Positions 1-31,900 of a stretch of DNA of 64,000 nucleotides are shown in pieces (positions within the stretch are counted from its first letter, which is position 1; the number at the start of each line of letters is the position of its first letter). A model generated the notes under the pieces. That model ran no database searches, was not told where the DNA came from, and saw only the letters and a program-made list of their open reading frames with translations. A program made the translations under genes and the position numbers. This DNA comes from Marisa cornuarietis (lineage: Eukaryota > Mollusca > Gastropoda > Architaenioglossa > Ampullariidae). Where the stretch lies: positions 10,668,501-10,732,500 of the forward strand of contig SMMW01000622.1 of assembly GCA_004794655.1 (NCBI GenBank), given 5' to 3'.

Positions 1-653
1 TAACAAGGTCCACTGTGTGGTATGAGTGGCAAATAAATTACAATGTGTGATTATTAACTGCATGGGGTAAGTGTCTAATATGAATATGCCCCCGCCCCCC
101 CAAAAAAAAAAAAATCACCATCTCATCTGCATACTCTTCATCCCCGTGACTAGTAAGTTGAGCTTCACACTCACATCAAAGGGAATCAATTGCTGCTTTG
201 CATTGAAATTTGATGAAACTGAACGCACAGTACATTATCATCGACATCTACAATTAATGATTCGTCGGTTGATTTAGAAATCCCCCCCGCCACCACCAGA
301 AAAAAGGAGTAATAGTCTTGTTTGTGTTCTGATTTAAGTGGAGGTTTGCTATGTTATGATTGTCAGTACTGGACCGAGGAAAATATTTAGACATTAAATT
401 TCAGTGACAATTTAAAATATTCATTCATCGGTTATTATTTTCGATGAATCGCTGGTGGTCTCTTATTCTTTTGTTTCCATTCACCTACAACGATATGAGT
501 TCTTCCCATTTCTGATGCTGATACATCATTCCACTCAGTGTCACTCGCTCTTCAAACTTTTGTGACGTTCGAGAACCTTCGAACATCTCGTCATTCGCAA
601 TTTGACACGTGAATACCTTTCTTATGTTTCCTTTCGCTATCTGAAAATTGCAG

Positions 654-774
654 AAATTCGACAACCCTTCCTTTTTAGCTCAGTTCGACGCCGAGGTGGA
701 CAGAAAAAAGAACTGGCTTGCAAACGTGAAAGAGTAGACTGGTCGTTGCATGCAGCGCATGACAGACATAAGAG
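654..774 (+). CDS. Internal exon of an unidentified gene entering from the left edge
   Basis: An acceptor (TTGCAG) precedes an open stretch of 40 codons that ends at a strong donor (AGAG|GTGAGT). The frame has entry phase 1 and exit phase 2. The peptide is strongly basic, with segments such as SVRRRGGQKKELACKRERVD. It would suit a juxtamembrane or nuclear segment, but no family is recognised. It probably belongs to the same gene as the terminal exon at 1164-1349. A weak linking exon (821-863) would reconcile the phases. The rest of the gene must lie to the left of the window. Confidence 0.45.
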
Positions 775-820
775 GTGAGTATTGTCAGCCGTCTCGCCAA
801 CTCTTCCTCCTGACGACCAG

Positions 821-863
821 TTCCTGGGGACCAGCATGGTCCTTCAACTGGTACCAATCAACA
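821..863 (+). CDS. Possible small linking exon
   Basis: A pyrimidine-rich acceptor (CTCTTCCTCCTGACGACCAG) is followed by 43 nt that read open after a phase-2 join and end at codon phase 0. This fits between the exons at 654-774 and 1164-1349. The putative donor (ACA|GTCAAA) is poor, so this exon is offered only because it makes the phases agree. Confidence 0.2.
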
Positions 864-1163
864 GTCAAAGGAATGAACTAATGATCACCGTTGGGACAAC
901 TTTATTCTGTAGTGAGAATTGTCGAACAACACTCTCTCTCTCTCACCTACTACTGGGCAGTGCTGAAGGACGTGTTATAGTGTTCGGTCTTCTGAGCCAC
1001 AAAAACACATACTGTAAAAAACGTGAACAAGAAAACCAAACACGGTTGAGCACCTTTATAGACAAATGAGTTCAGGTATGGAGATATACAACGATATATC
1101 TCACTCGTATTATAAGCATCACGTGGGAGTTGTCAGCCTCTTTGCTGGTCTCCTACTCCACAG

Positions 1164-1349
1164 AAGAACCAGAACTCAGCTGAGGGTTTGCGACAGCAGA
1201 CACCGACAGGCGTCCATGAGATTTACAAAACACATCCCTCATCAGAGACACAAATAGTCTATAATGGTCAGAGTGCAACAACTGTAGGAGTAAGCCCGTG
1301 GGAGGAGCTGGGAGACGAGTATGGATCTATCCCGCTTCTCTTAAATTAA
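1164..1349 (+). CDS. Terminal coding exon of the left-edge gene
   Basis: A very good acceptor (CTCCTACTCCACAG) opens a 61-codon frame that ends with TAA at 1347-1349. The composition is protein-like: polar, rich in Q, S, T and E, and ending in EELGDEYGSIPLLLN. It resembles the cytoplasmic C-terminus of a receptor or signalling protein, but no family is recognised. The overlapping frame starting at 1066 is judged a shadow because it ignores the acceptor. No canonical AATAAA was noticed just downstream. Confidence 0.5.
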   Translation, partial: KNQNSAEGLRQQTPTGVHEIYKTHPSSETQIVYNGQSATTVGVSPWEELGDEYGSIPLLLN

Positions 1350-2957
1350 TGCAGTTTATCAGTCTTGAAATAATAATGACTTCTGGTGGCTTTGAGTGTA
1401 CGATACAGAAAAGTCTACGGGCATACTAATGGAAAACCATTTTTCCTAGTCTAATGCTTGTTGGCTTGTTGTTTAATCCGGCTTCACTAGTTCTCTATCG
1501 TCTCTCGCTCTTGTACCGTACAGACGTTTTCTTTTTCTTCTTCCCTAAAGAAAAGAGCTCTTCTTTGTAAGTTAAACGAGGATTATTTACTCTCGTCAGA
1601 TTGTAGTATTTTTTCTAATTCCACGAGAACAGTACGCATTATAAAAAATTCAGACGCCAACGCACTAAAACTTTCCCAGTAACGGAAATTGCACGCTGTC
1701 GCAATCAAATTCGGGTGAAATACAGAATGATTCAGCGCACTCCTACACAGACATTTCAGTAATGTCGACTTCTGAACCGTAAGGTGGTACTACTGTTGTG
1801 CTGCTAAGGCCACTCACGCGGGACCCCACGCGGTATCTTTGACATAAAGGATGAGAAATTTGAAGAATATTTTATTCATCTTGCCCGGATTAAACGATAG
1901 GACATTGATTTTTTTTTTTGCTCTATTCTTTTTGTAGGCGATGTCATTGAAATATCCTGTATTTTCGTCTCTCGAACAAAATGCTTCCACCACATCTCTA
2001 AAAGCAGCTTCGCGAATCAGAAAAAAATGAGGAAGAAGGGCAGACAATTTGTTTCTGGTCTCTATATCTCAGCAGGATCTGCATTTTTCATCTAATTCGG
2101 GGAGCAATCCACTTTCAATGTAATTCATCCAAAAGGTACAGCTCTTCTCGAACGTTTTCATATCTTCTCCACAAATTCCTACAGTTTATGAACTTTTGCC
2201 TCAGTTACCAACGAACGATTTTTTCTTTGAGGCGAAGAGCAGTTTTCTCGAGATATCCGGCGTAAATACTACGTGTAGGGTAGCTAGGTCACGCACCTTA
2301 CATTGTACAGCTGACGTGATTTACCAAACGAAGAATGAAGTTGTCTGTGATAACTGCTCAGAGGCGCCTAGTCTTCAAAGTTGCCCACACCGCGGCAACA
2401 TGAACTTTATATACAAAGGCATTACAGGCTACTCACACCACGACAGCGCAACCTGCCCACACATTATAAATCGTCAGTATAATAATCATACAATATATTG
2501 CAGTAGTGTAGTAGTGTATATTGAAGCTATGTAGTAACTTATACCAAAATTTAACATGTACTACATTCTCTCTCACACACAAGTACCTGCAGCTCATTTT
2601 ATTTCTTTTTTAATTATTCGTTTTATTTCTAAACAAATCCTTCACGGCAGCATGACAAAAAAAGAAATGGTCAGGCCAGTTTATTCTCAGCAAAACGTGA
2701 AAAGCCCATCAGCATTTTATAGGTCAAGACAGCAGTACAGCCATAGATCACAGACAAGCAAACATGTCGAAATTCAACTGTTACACAATACATTTCTTTC
2801 ACTGTATCAGTCATTTAACGTGACAGCACACGCATCGCAAAACAGGAGAGGCTGGTTACGATGTCTTAATAATCTAGTTTAAAAAAAAAACACACGCGCA
2901 CAAGAAACAAAACGAACTGAGGAGTGGAGGAAAGTCGACGATTGAAGTTGCATGTTC

Positions 2958-3191
2958 CTAGTTTAGGTGGGTTGGAGGCGAGCAGGAGGAGGAGGGGGGA
3001 GGAACTCGAGAAGCTGGCTGATCTGGTTTCAGCTGGACCTGCTCTGTGACTAGCACAATGACTCCAGGCCAAGACGCACAGTGAACCTTTAAGAAATTGA
3101 TTAGCAGTCTTGTGTTCAGCCAACCTCCTTGCCAAATGAAATATAGATTAACTTCTGCCATACGTCTTGCGTAATCACCATCAGAAAGCAC
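2958..3191 (-). CDS. Possible terminal exon, unidentified
   Basis: On the minus strand an excellent acceptor (CTTTTTTTCTGTAG) ending at 3192 is followed by 77 open codons to a stop at 2958. The first 40 codons look protein-like and the last 25 become low-complexity (P/S-rich). No upstream partner exon or homologous family was recognised, so a chance open frame behind a chance acceptor remains possible. Confidence 0.2.
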   Translation of the reverse strand: MLSDGDYARRMAEVNLYFIWQGGWLNTRLLINFLKVHCASWPGVIVLVTEQVQLKPDQPASRVPPPSSSCSPPTHLN

Positions 3192-4086
3192 CTACAGAAA
3201 AAAAGCTTGCCCGTCACCTTCACCCCCCCATCCCCTCTTGTCTTTACCCCTTCCCTCTGCCAAATGAAAACAGCATGCATTAAATATTCAAATAATTTTT
3301 AGCTAGCCAGCGATACTGTCTCCTGTGTAATTAATTAACCCTTTCCTCCGACCCATCAAGTGAACATTCTCCTCTTGTCTTCTTCAAGTGCCAATTTTCT
3401 TCCTACGCTCCTGTACTTTCCTAAGAACAGAGACGACACAGGCTGCTCCAAGCTGCTAATTATATCGCGATGACGATCGATCGACGAGGAAAAGGATAGA
3501 CTGGTGGGTGGGTGAATGCATGAATGGGTGACAAAAATGGATGGATGGGTGAGAACGAGAAAGAGAAGGTAACTGATGGACAGTTGAATGGATGGGTATG
3601 TGGTGATGATCTGTCACTCATCTTACAGTGTAGATACGACCTCCGCGAACATAGCATTTCATCAAGGAATTTCTTTTCTGGTTTGTGAATAGTCCAGGAC
3701 AATGACTGGTTTCTGGTTTGTTTCTTGGCGCAAAGAGTTCTCAGTCATAGAGTACTTGGCGGAAAGAGTTTTCAGCCGTACAGTACTTAAAAAAAACCAA
3801 TACAAGTTATAATTATAATCGGGGGGGAAATCTGCACGTAACAATGTGGGAAAACGAGCGTCCATCTTGCGCGATTTCCTCCGAAGAACACAAGAATGCC
3901 AACTATAAATAGGCAAAACTTCCCAAACTGCAGAAAGTTCAACGTTTCTGTTTTGTGTTGTTTTCGTTTTGAGTTTTTAAGAATGTTGCATTCTCTAATT
4001 GAACAATCTCGTGATGGATCTTGACGCTCACTAAAAGCCATAGTCTCAATTTAGTTTTTAACGCGTCTGTGTTTATGTAAGATAAG

Positions 4087-4122
4087 TGTGTGTGTGTGTG
4101 TGTGTGTGAGCGCGCGCGCACG
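4087..4122. repeat. (GT)n microsatellite with GC-rich end
   Basis: A run of GT dinucleotides passes into alternating GCGCGC and ACGC, a purine-pyrimidine tract able to adopt Z-DNA in principle. Confidence 0.9.
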
Positions 4123-4551
4123 CACGTGTAAATAAACGGAGTTTTACTGAAGCTTTCTTCATTCTGAAAAAAAAACAGTGAGAAAGAAAATTTAATACAA
4201 ACGGGGTTAAAATGGATCAAGTGTACATGCACAAACACACCAATACTGGAAATGAGATAAGCGTAGTGTTCTGGGCAGGTATCCACAATAACCGCAGGCG
4301 CGCTTTCTGCTACATACACTCATTGTACAGCACGCACGCTTGCACACGCACACACATAAACTCATTCTCCATCCCTGGTAAGCTCTTGTGTAGCCTCTTC
4401 TTCTGGAAACAGGTAAATAGTGCGTCACTCAGTCTTCTGTTTTCTGAAAACCAACAAATGCATTAAGAAGAAGCAGCATTTAATCACCATCTGCTTGGTC
4501 TAGGCGTCTAATTTAAGCAATCAATGGTTTCTCTGCCCATTCTGCCTACGA

Positions 4552-23126
<18,575 letters not shown>

Positions 23127-23258
23127 AATGTAAACAGAACTGCCGAGCTTGCAGAAGTGCCTCGGAGTGCTGTCCCTTGTAGTAGTCGGGCCACTGATCA
23201 CCAGTGTTTTGAGTTTTTAAAGATCAGTGGCTCTTTCTGAACGTACGGTACTATAGAC

Positions 23259-23435
23259 CAGCGTTTCTCAACCTTTTACTTGTGACGCCCCCCCAGACGA
23301 ATAAAGGTACGTCCGCGCGCCCCCCTTAGCCACTAATACCTATATGAGATATGAGAAAATGACCGCCTTTGCGGCCCCCTTTTCAGCAGCTTGCGCCCCC
23401 CTTGGGGGGCGCGCCCCCCAGGTTGAGAACCGCGG
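23259..23435 (+). mobile_element. hAT-type MITE, copy B, just upstream of TBCD
   Basis: This is the same 177-bp element as copy A, in the same orientation, flanked by perfect 8-bp duplications CTATAGAC (23251-23258 and 23436-23443). Its near edge is 133 bp upstream of the chosen TBCD ATG, so it probably sits in the promoter or 5' UTR. The two copies differ by one base (23326), which points to recent movement. Confidence 0.93.
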
Positions 23436-24291
23436 CTATAGACTATAGAGGGTAATAAGTCAAAGGGTTGATAATCAAACTCGCTGAGAGTGCTTAGCAG
23501 TAGAGGAAGATCTCAGTAAAGAACTTATTGTGCTAAGAAACATGCATACATCCATATATTACTAATCGCTGTATAAGATGTAGTTCGTCAAAGAAATAAA
23601 GTTTTGGAGTAGTTATTATTGGAATCCTATGGGTAGATACACATCCGTGAATGTGAGACTAGTACAGAGGTCTCAGATCATGCAATACATTTATATGATC
23701 CTGATTAGACTGGTGGTAAACTAAACGAAACAGTTCGATGTACCCTGACACTATTTTGATTCTGTCCATGTATAACTCGGTTGTGCAGAATATATGCTTT
23801 TCAAAGAACTGATTGTATTTCGTTGTGAAAATGTCTCTTGAAATCTAGGAGACAATAACAATGGTGGTGGCATGCATACGTTTATGCCAATTCAAAACGC
23901 AGCAATAATACACCAGTCACAGGCATTTACAAAAGCAAATATATAAAGCCTTCAGTGAAATTACTTGTAGTTTTATCCTCCAGTCGTTTATCTCTCTTTT
24001 GTCGCCTGTGCTCCTCGCCTCTTCCAATATTTTGAAGTAAATCAGTTATAACACAGAAATTCAGTTGTTTTAAATTAATTACAATATACAGATATTGGAT
24101 AGACCAGCAAGGAGTAAAAGAAAAGTATTGAAAAAAGCAGATAAAGAGTCATAGTGTACATCTGTTGTGGTTGCTGAGAAAGTTAATTTCCTTAAGATTT
24201 CTTTATGTGCATAGTAAATAGAAAACAGCACGAGGATGCTACTGTATTATTAAAAAAATTTTAAACGTGGCAGTTTAATGAAATCTTCAGG
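23436..24291. promoter_or_regulatory. Divergent intergenic region between TBCD and RSAD1
   Basis: About 1.17 kb separates the two start codons, and the hAT MITE takes up 177 bp of it. No coding exon was seen. Promoters of both genes must lie in or near this interval, but no TATA box was recognised with confidence. Confidence 0.45.
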
Positions 24292-27200
24292 ATGTCTGGG
24301 TGTGTGCTGAGGAGACATTTAAGCCAGTCTGTAAAATTCTTTTCAACCACAAGCCCTTTTTGTGACCAGAACTCCATAACCCCTTTTGTGACACCAGTAT
24401 CAGATGTAGACAAGGCTGCTGTGTATGTACATGTAAGTACTATATATAATTACTTAGACTGAGCTATAGACTGTCATTTAAGAAGTCGCAGGAATTAATG
24501 GTATCATCTCTTTAGAGTAGGGATTTTGTGTATGTGTACATTACTGCATTATGCACTTTACAAATTCAATTATATTATCATTAGCATGTTTTAAATTGTT
24601 GAAAGTAATAAGTTTTTATCAGAAACACACACACACACACACACACAGAGTTAATGCAAGTGTCATGTGAAAAAGCATAAAGAGTGTGCATACACACTGT
24701 TCCTTCTGTAACCTCCTTCTCCTTCAGACCATGCAAGATAAATAAAATTAAACTCCTATTTTGGAATTGCACAAATTGTTGAACTACTTTGGAATTTTTC
24801 AGTGGCCATTCTGCCCAAAAAGATGCACCTACTGTAATTTTAACAAATATATATGGTGAGTTAATTATTTTTCATCTCATTGCTTATTCCATGACTGGCA
24901 CAATATTTATGCAAAAGCTTAAATCCTCAAATGCTTGAATAACATTTTATTTACATGACCAGCAGTGCAGTTAGACTGTGTAATGGTAAACACTTGCTAA
25001 ATGATAGTTGATTCCTTTTGACTGTTTTTGTGAGTTTGCATCCAATAACATAGTGCAATATTTTAATTTATTTTGAACACTGAATTCTTGGCATACAATG
25101 GAGAATATTTTCATTTCTGTTGTTCATTTTTTTGGATAGCAATACTGTGGATCATGAAAGGATGAAAAGGTGTCTCATCCAGGAGACACAGACTTTGGTC
25201 CAGGAGAGCTGCATTAATACAATCACCTCTGTATTCTTTGGTGGAGGTAATTTTGATCATATGCTCAGTTCTACTGTAACAGCTTTTATGGTTTACTGAT
25301 TTAAGGAGTGAAAGGGTATGTGGAAAATGCCCATATGTGCATACATATACATTCTATCTGCTTATGTGTTTTGTTTTGTTTTTTTTTCTCTTAACATTCG
25401 CCACCTATCCCCTGGCCTAACTGGTATGATAGGTATCATGATGATCAATATTTCTTCATATCATTGGTTTGTGAGACAGCTAACTCAGTATAGTGTGTGT
25501 AATGTACTGATGCCTGTGCGATATATGATTTTTTTCTATTCTTCGGCCATTGTCTTCTGTGATCTAAGTGATTGCAGCACATGACATGCCTTGACATGTT
25601 TGTGTTGATAGGCACACCAAGCTTGGCTGAACCAAAGACTCTGGAATCAGTACTAGACAAGCTGGCTTGTATGGCAAACATGCAGCCAGAGACAGAGATT
25701 AGCATGGAAATCAACCCAACAAATCTTGAGACACAAAAACTCCTGTAGGTATTTTTTGCATGTTTTTATTCTAGTCAGGAATTCATTAAAGAAAATAATG
25801 ATAGTAAAATAGAGCACAAGCAAAGAAATTTAAAAAAAACAGCAGATGTTTACAAATTTGTTTATTTCTTTCAGATCAGCAAGTTGGAGTTTAGGGTTTT
25901 CTATTTTTAATGCTGCTGTTATTACCAAATAAGTAAATGATATACACATATTACTTTCTCTCCAATTAATTAAGTAGGCACAATTCTCACTTGTATAATA
26001 AATGTTGTGCCAAATTTATATCTTCAGATGGAATTTGTTTTTTGTTCCTTTACAGAGAATTCAAGCATGCTGGAATAAACAGAGCATCTGTTGGGGTCCA
26101 GGTAAGATATTGCAAAGGGATTTATTTAATTAATATTTAACATTCTAGGTAATATATTTAGCATTCTAGTTAATATTTAACATTCTCTTGAATATCACAT
26201 CAATACAGCCTGTAAATCCATCTTCCTTGAGCTTTGCAGAATTACATTCAACCCTTGTCAGATTCTGTCACCAAAAAGCTCATGTCTGCTTTTGTGTTGT
26301 CTCGTCTGGCCTACTTCAATTTTTGATTCGTCAATTTCCCTAGTTGCCTGCTGGAGAAATTTCAAAACTCTCAGAATAATGCCGCTTATATATATATATA
26401 TATTGTCTTCCATGCTACACCCCTCCTCTGCGAGGTTCATTGGCTGCCAGTCCGAGCTTGTATTGATTACAAGATCAGCACACTGTGCTACCTTTGTCTT
26501 CACAGCCTTGCGACAGCATATCTAAGCTACTGACACTTTTTTATTCAAGTTGGTCTCTTCAGTATGTTTTTGTTGCCCTCTATGTGCCATGCATCAAATG
26601 GGAGAAATCTGGCACATGCTTCTTTTCCCTTTCAGGCTTGTTTGGAATTTGCTTCAAGATTGTTTGGAATTTTTTTCCCATTTCTCTTCAAACTGTGTCT
26701 ACGTTCAAAACCTTCAGATCCATCCTTAGAACCCATCTCTTTAAAAGATATATCTTGTATAATCAAGATTACTGTTTTGCTTACTTCTCAGTTTTTCATC
26801 TATGCACTTATGTCATGTTTTGTCATTATATCATGTGTTTGCTGACACTTATGCTTCTTTTATGGACTCTCAGTTCTTTTGTAGTCTTTTATGTGCAACA
26901 TGCGCTCACATCCATTTACGAGAATGTGCTTTACAAATTCACTTATTATTATCATTAACATGTGTTGACATTTGTTAGAAACACACACACACACACACAC
27001 ATCATATATCAGTATCTGTGATATTTATTTAAAGGAAAAGATTTGTGGTGCTGTTCCAGACTCTCAATGAAGATGCTTTAAAAGTCCTTGGAAGAGATCA
27101 TACAGCATCAGACAGTCTAAGGTACATTTGCTTGAAAGACTCTTGGCTTCATTTGACAGGCACCTTCATCTCCATCTTTCTAGATTTCTAGATTTCTAAT

Positions 27201-28896
27201 AGCTTTAATTTTTAGACTGATATTTACTTCAGCACTGATGAGAAGTATAGGCATAATAACTGTTTTTTACTAGCTGAAAATAAGTTACTTTGCATGTTTG
27301 TTGCAGGTGTTTAAAAGAAGCTGTGCAGATATTTTCTGGACATGTTTCGGTTGATATGATCTTTGGTTTTCCTGGACATACTTTAAAAAATTGGCAGAAG
27401 GAGTTAAAGCAGGTCATCAGCAAGTTGTTTAATATCATCAGTTTTTAAGCAAATGAACCTGTGCATTGCCATTTTTCTGTAATCATTGTTATCCAGTGTG
27501 CTCTTTATCATGTCACATTATCACTTTGTTTTTCTTGATCATGATTTTATTTATTATTTTTAAAATTATAAATAGTATACCTACATGGTTTTGATCCTGA
27601 TTTTTTTTTTTACATTATCTATAAATATTTATTGACTGAAAAATTTGACTTCAAATCTCATTTGACATAAAAATGCTTATTTCTCATTCAGACCATCTGA
27701 GCATTATCTACACTCATTTTTTATATCTCAAAACAAGTTTGGACGTGCATGTTTCAGATGACAGATCTTTGTGAAAGCCACATTTCTCTTTACCAGCTTA
27801 CCTTAGAAAGAGGTACACAGCTTTTTAAAGAGGTTGCTGCTGGACAGAAAGTAAGTGTATTTAAAACATCAGGATGTTTCTTTTTCTCAGTGTATGCTGT
27901 GTATGGGTGCGTTCGTATGTGTGCACATATAGTTAATGCGAAGCATAGCATGAACTTAAAGTTTGCTCAGTTTTTTTTTTTTAGTTTTCCCAGATTTAAA
28001 CCCTGTGGCTTAAACAGCAATGTGGCTTGTTTCCAGATATTTTCTGTACTTTTCAGATTCTGATTAATTTTTGAATGAGCTCCATGTTTAATTGCTATCT
28101 GATAATTTTGTTATAGTATTAACTGCTCACATTTTTACATCAAAGCCACATAATATTGAAGTATTTAGATTAGTTGCTTAAGCCCACACCCTCATCATGC
28201 CAAAAACAAGACAAAATGCCTACGATGCAGCTTTCAAGTTGTATATATTTTCAGCTTATATACCAGTGTGGCTTATTTGTGAAAAAGGTAAAGATTTTTC
28301 AAAACTTTAGTGGGTGCGGCTGATATACAGGTGCACTTAATAGACTGAAATATACAGCACAGATGAGGCTCAGGATGCCTGTAAGACTTGTCAAAGTTTT
28401 TGAAACGCTTAACTTAGTTTTGTGACAGTTCTTGTAAACATTTAATACATTTTAGTATGCAGAAAACCAGCTTTCTACAAGGTGAAAGAAATTAACACTT
28501 GTCCACAACAGACAGGGCTGGTTGATTTTTCACTGCAATATTAATGGCCAGTGGTGATGGTGTGAAAGTGGCGGGGTCTGAAGCTAGGCCACTAGAGGAT
28601 AGAGGCAATTGACACCATCCATTTCATCCCATGGGGAGCATGGGGATGACGCTTTACAGCTTGCTGGAATCAAGAAAGGACAATGTCTAGGCTTCCTGTA
28701 AGAGAGACAGGAAATCTGCCAAAATAATTACCAACTGGGATGGCCAATGCTGAACAATGGAAGGTGCAAGCAAAGGGCAGCTTAGCCTCTGGACTGACCA
28801 GAAACCTCACTTTTCTGAGTCACTGGGGTAGTAAACAGACGTCAGTCTCATGGGGACGTAAAACGTTTTGTTTTTTGGATCTGACTTTGTGCTTGT

Positions 28897-28941
<45 letters not shown>

Positions 28942-31900
28942 TCCATTTATAATGCGCAGGTATCCATTCAGAAGAATGCTCATTGCGCACCAAAAACAGA
29001 AGAGAAGAAAATAAATAAAACAACAATAAAGTAAAAAAAAACAAAAAACAGAAGTGGTATTTGGTTGTTGAAGTCCGTTTTAAGTAAACAAATGAGTTCA
29101 TTCTTTTCCGAAACGAGGTTGGTGAGGTGATGGTGGACAGTGACAATGGCAGGGCATTCCACAGCTTAGGTGCCGCGTTTTTGAAGGCCCTAACTCCAGT
29201 GCGCTTCTTGTTTGTGTCTTCCACTGCAGGGAGACAGAAGCATGACTGGGAGCCAGAGCGCAGGTGACGTGATGGCTGGTAAGGATCAGGAACTACCTCT
29301 TGCAAATTGTCAGGAGCAGTTTTGAACATGCAGGACTGAGCAATCAAAAGCACTTTGTAATTAATGCGCTTTTTCACTGGAAGCCAGTGAAGGCTCTATA
29401 GGATAGGGGTGATGTGCTCAGTGGATGACTTTGCACGGGTGACAATCCTGACCGCTGTGTTCTGAAGTGCTTGGGCACTTGGATCTGTCATTCTTTAAGA
29501 CTTTTGTGTTTTCACTGGTTTGTGATAATGTATGTGAATGAACTGTGGTGTAAAGAACATACCAGGGAACTGAACTGTGGTGTAAAAATATATGTGAACA
29601 GAACTGTGCTGTGAAAAAGATCTGTGGGCTAAGTGAGAACAGTGAATATCGTCTTGCAGTCACAATGTCATCAGAGTATTTTGTTTTGTGTTTTGAAAGA
29701 TAATTTTTATTGTAATTCCTGTAACGCCTAGTTACATTGCTGTATATATATTTTGTTGATACTATTGTCAATGGTATCAATAAAATATACATCCATAGCT
29801 TATTTTTCATTAATTATATTTCTTTGTTTTATATATGTTGTTTTCTTGATTGTGTGGATCTGAGTGGCTGTGCTGGTATAACATCCATAAAATAAATCCA
29901 TTGTACAACAAGTTCATTACCTTACCCCAGATAAACCCTTCTATATATATATATATAATTGTCTCATATAGATATGGACTCCTAAGACCTGGAGATAAAA
30001 GATTAACTGTGCATGTTTCTCAAAATTCTTTGCACTTATTACTACTACAGGTTTTACCTGACAGTGATGAGGTTTCAGATATGTACCTGGCTGCTGTTGA
30101 GGTAGGACAGGTATTCTATCACAGATTGATTCAATGGCATTGTGTATACATGATTGGGGTATGGTGTGTGTGTGTGTGTGGTTATCCATAAAATCTAACT
30201 CTGTAAATCAAATTAAAATTGTATGGCCCATTACTTCCTTGCTGCAGTTTTTCTGTCTTGTTAACCATAATTGTATGTTTTACCTTTTCAGATTCTTGAA
30301 GAGAAAGGCTTTGAGCAATATGAAGTATCCAACTTTGCAAAAAATGTAAATCAGAAAGCTTTTTTGGTGGTAACAGTTATCTTTGTCACGTGTACATTTT
30401 CTTTACAATGTAACAGAATAAAAGTTAGGCAATTATGTTAAAGGTCCTCTCAAAACACTTGGTTGCAGACTGCTCATAGTATGTGTAAGTACATGTTATT
30501 TTTTTACATTTGATATATTTTTTATTTGTGCTTCATCCGTGTCTTCTGTCTGTTATTTTTGGGAGGGAGGAGGATAATCCATTTTCGATAGAAAAATAGA
30601 AATTTTATACAGTCTCAGTGTGCAGTAGTTGCTTCAAGCTCCCACACAAACCCACTCAGTCACATGCATTGAGAGAAGTAATTAATTTTTTCTTATAATC
30701 ATTTTAAGTAAATCAAATTGTTCTCCTTTTGCACCAGGGTAACTACTGTCAACACAACATTGCTTACTGGACTGGACAGCAGTATCTTGGAGTGGGTCCA
30801 GGTATTAAAAAAACTAAAACACTACAAAATATGTTGTTATCATTGGTATTCCATCATCCGCACTAAATATGCAATACTTTTACAGCCATCAGTAGTAAAG
30901 CAGTAAACTTCGACGATTATCTGTAGATATACTTTAAACTATGTTCATATTTTTTGTATGTCATTTAATCATCCTTTACTGAAAGCAAACTTGAAACATT
31001 ACCCAGGTAAAATATTAAGAGTTACCCAGTTCAGAGTTTCTTGATTATCTGCTGAGTATATGTGGGGTTCTCTCTCTTTTTTTAATTTATATGTTGAGTA
31101 AACTTTAATGAGTTAAATGTACAGACATATATATTTCATATAATTTTCCAAATTGTCTATAAAAACTGTTACAGAAATGTTTTGAGATCTTTCCATATAG
31201 AGTCAATCTGCCTGCAGTTCCCTAATATTTTATCACCAGACAATGCAGACTGAGGCCAGAGAATGCTTTAAGCTTTGTTCAGACTAAACTCTGTAAAAGA
31301 TTGGTTCTTCTTGTGTAATACCTCAGGCAGCCATGGGAGGGTGTGGTGTCACAAAGCTACCACCACCAAACCTCAGAGAGAAGCCAGAGTCCAAACCTTA
31401 GAACCTGACAACTGGCTGTGGGAAGTAGAGCAGTATGGCCATGCCACAAGGCGCCGGGTAGTGCAGAGCACACAGGACATGTGAGCATTCATGATTGCTT
31501 TATCAGTATTTATAATTACAGGTGATATTTACAGTATTTGACATTGATGAAAAGTTCTTATGCATTTGTTTGGCTAATATGTGTTTTGACAGAATGGAAG
31601 AACTGCTTTCAGTTGGCCTAAGGACAAAGTGGGGAGTTACACATGCAGTAAGTATTATATAAATTTCCCTCATGCACAGTAGAGCAATGCATTACACAGT
31701 AGAGCAATGCAGAATTCTGTCTCAGCTCTACAATTAAGTGGTTTCGGTAGTTTCCTTTGCATACATGAGGTGCACAGTGGAGCAGTGTTTGCTTCAAGCT
31801 TCCTTAAAGGTTTCCATCTCAGCTTCACAGGTAGTCAGGTAGAATAATCACTTCACTACTGACTTCTAAGCTGTTTCTTATTTTCTGCTATTATATCTTT

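Larger units (their letters stand above)
1354..4551. other. Gene-poor interval between the left-edge gene and TBCD
   Basis: No convincing multi-exon gene was found here. It holds simple repeats: a degenerate GGGT/GGAT tract near 3505-3600, an approximately 35-bp tandem duplication at 3724-3786 and (GT)n at 4087-4108. It also holds a possible minus-strand exon at 2958-3191. The part next to 4552 should include the TBCD 3' UTR. ATTAAA on the minus strand at 4484-4479 is a possible non-canonical poly(A) signal about 70 nt after the stop. Confidence 0.5.

Noticed and set aside
71..277. Open frame near the left edge
   Set aside because: It begins in a homopolymer-rich stretch and has no acceptor or donor at usable positions.
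26485..26958. 157-codon open frame on the plus strand
   Set aside because: It is the decayed end of a LINE ORF2 ([18 protein letters not shown]) with the frame shifted upstream, so it is listed as a mobile element.
28820..29377. 185-codon open frame on the minus strand
   Set aside because: It is a LINE reverse-transcriptase 3' fragment. The serine run at its end is just the (ATC)n tail being translated.
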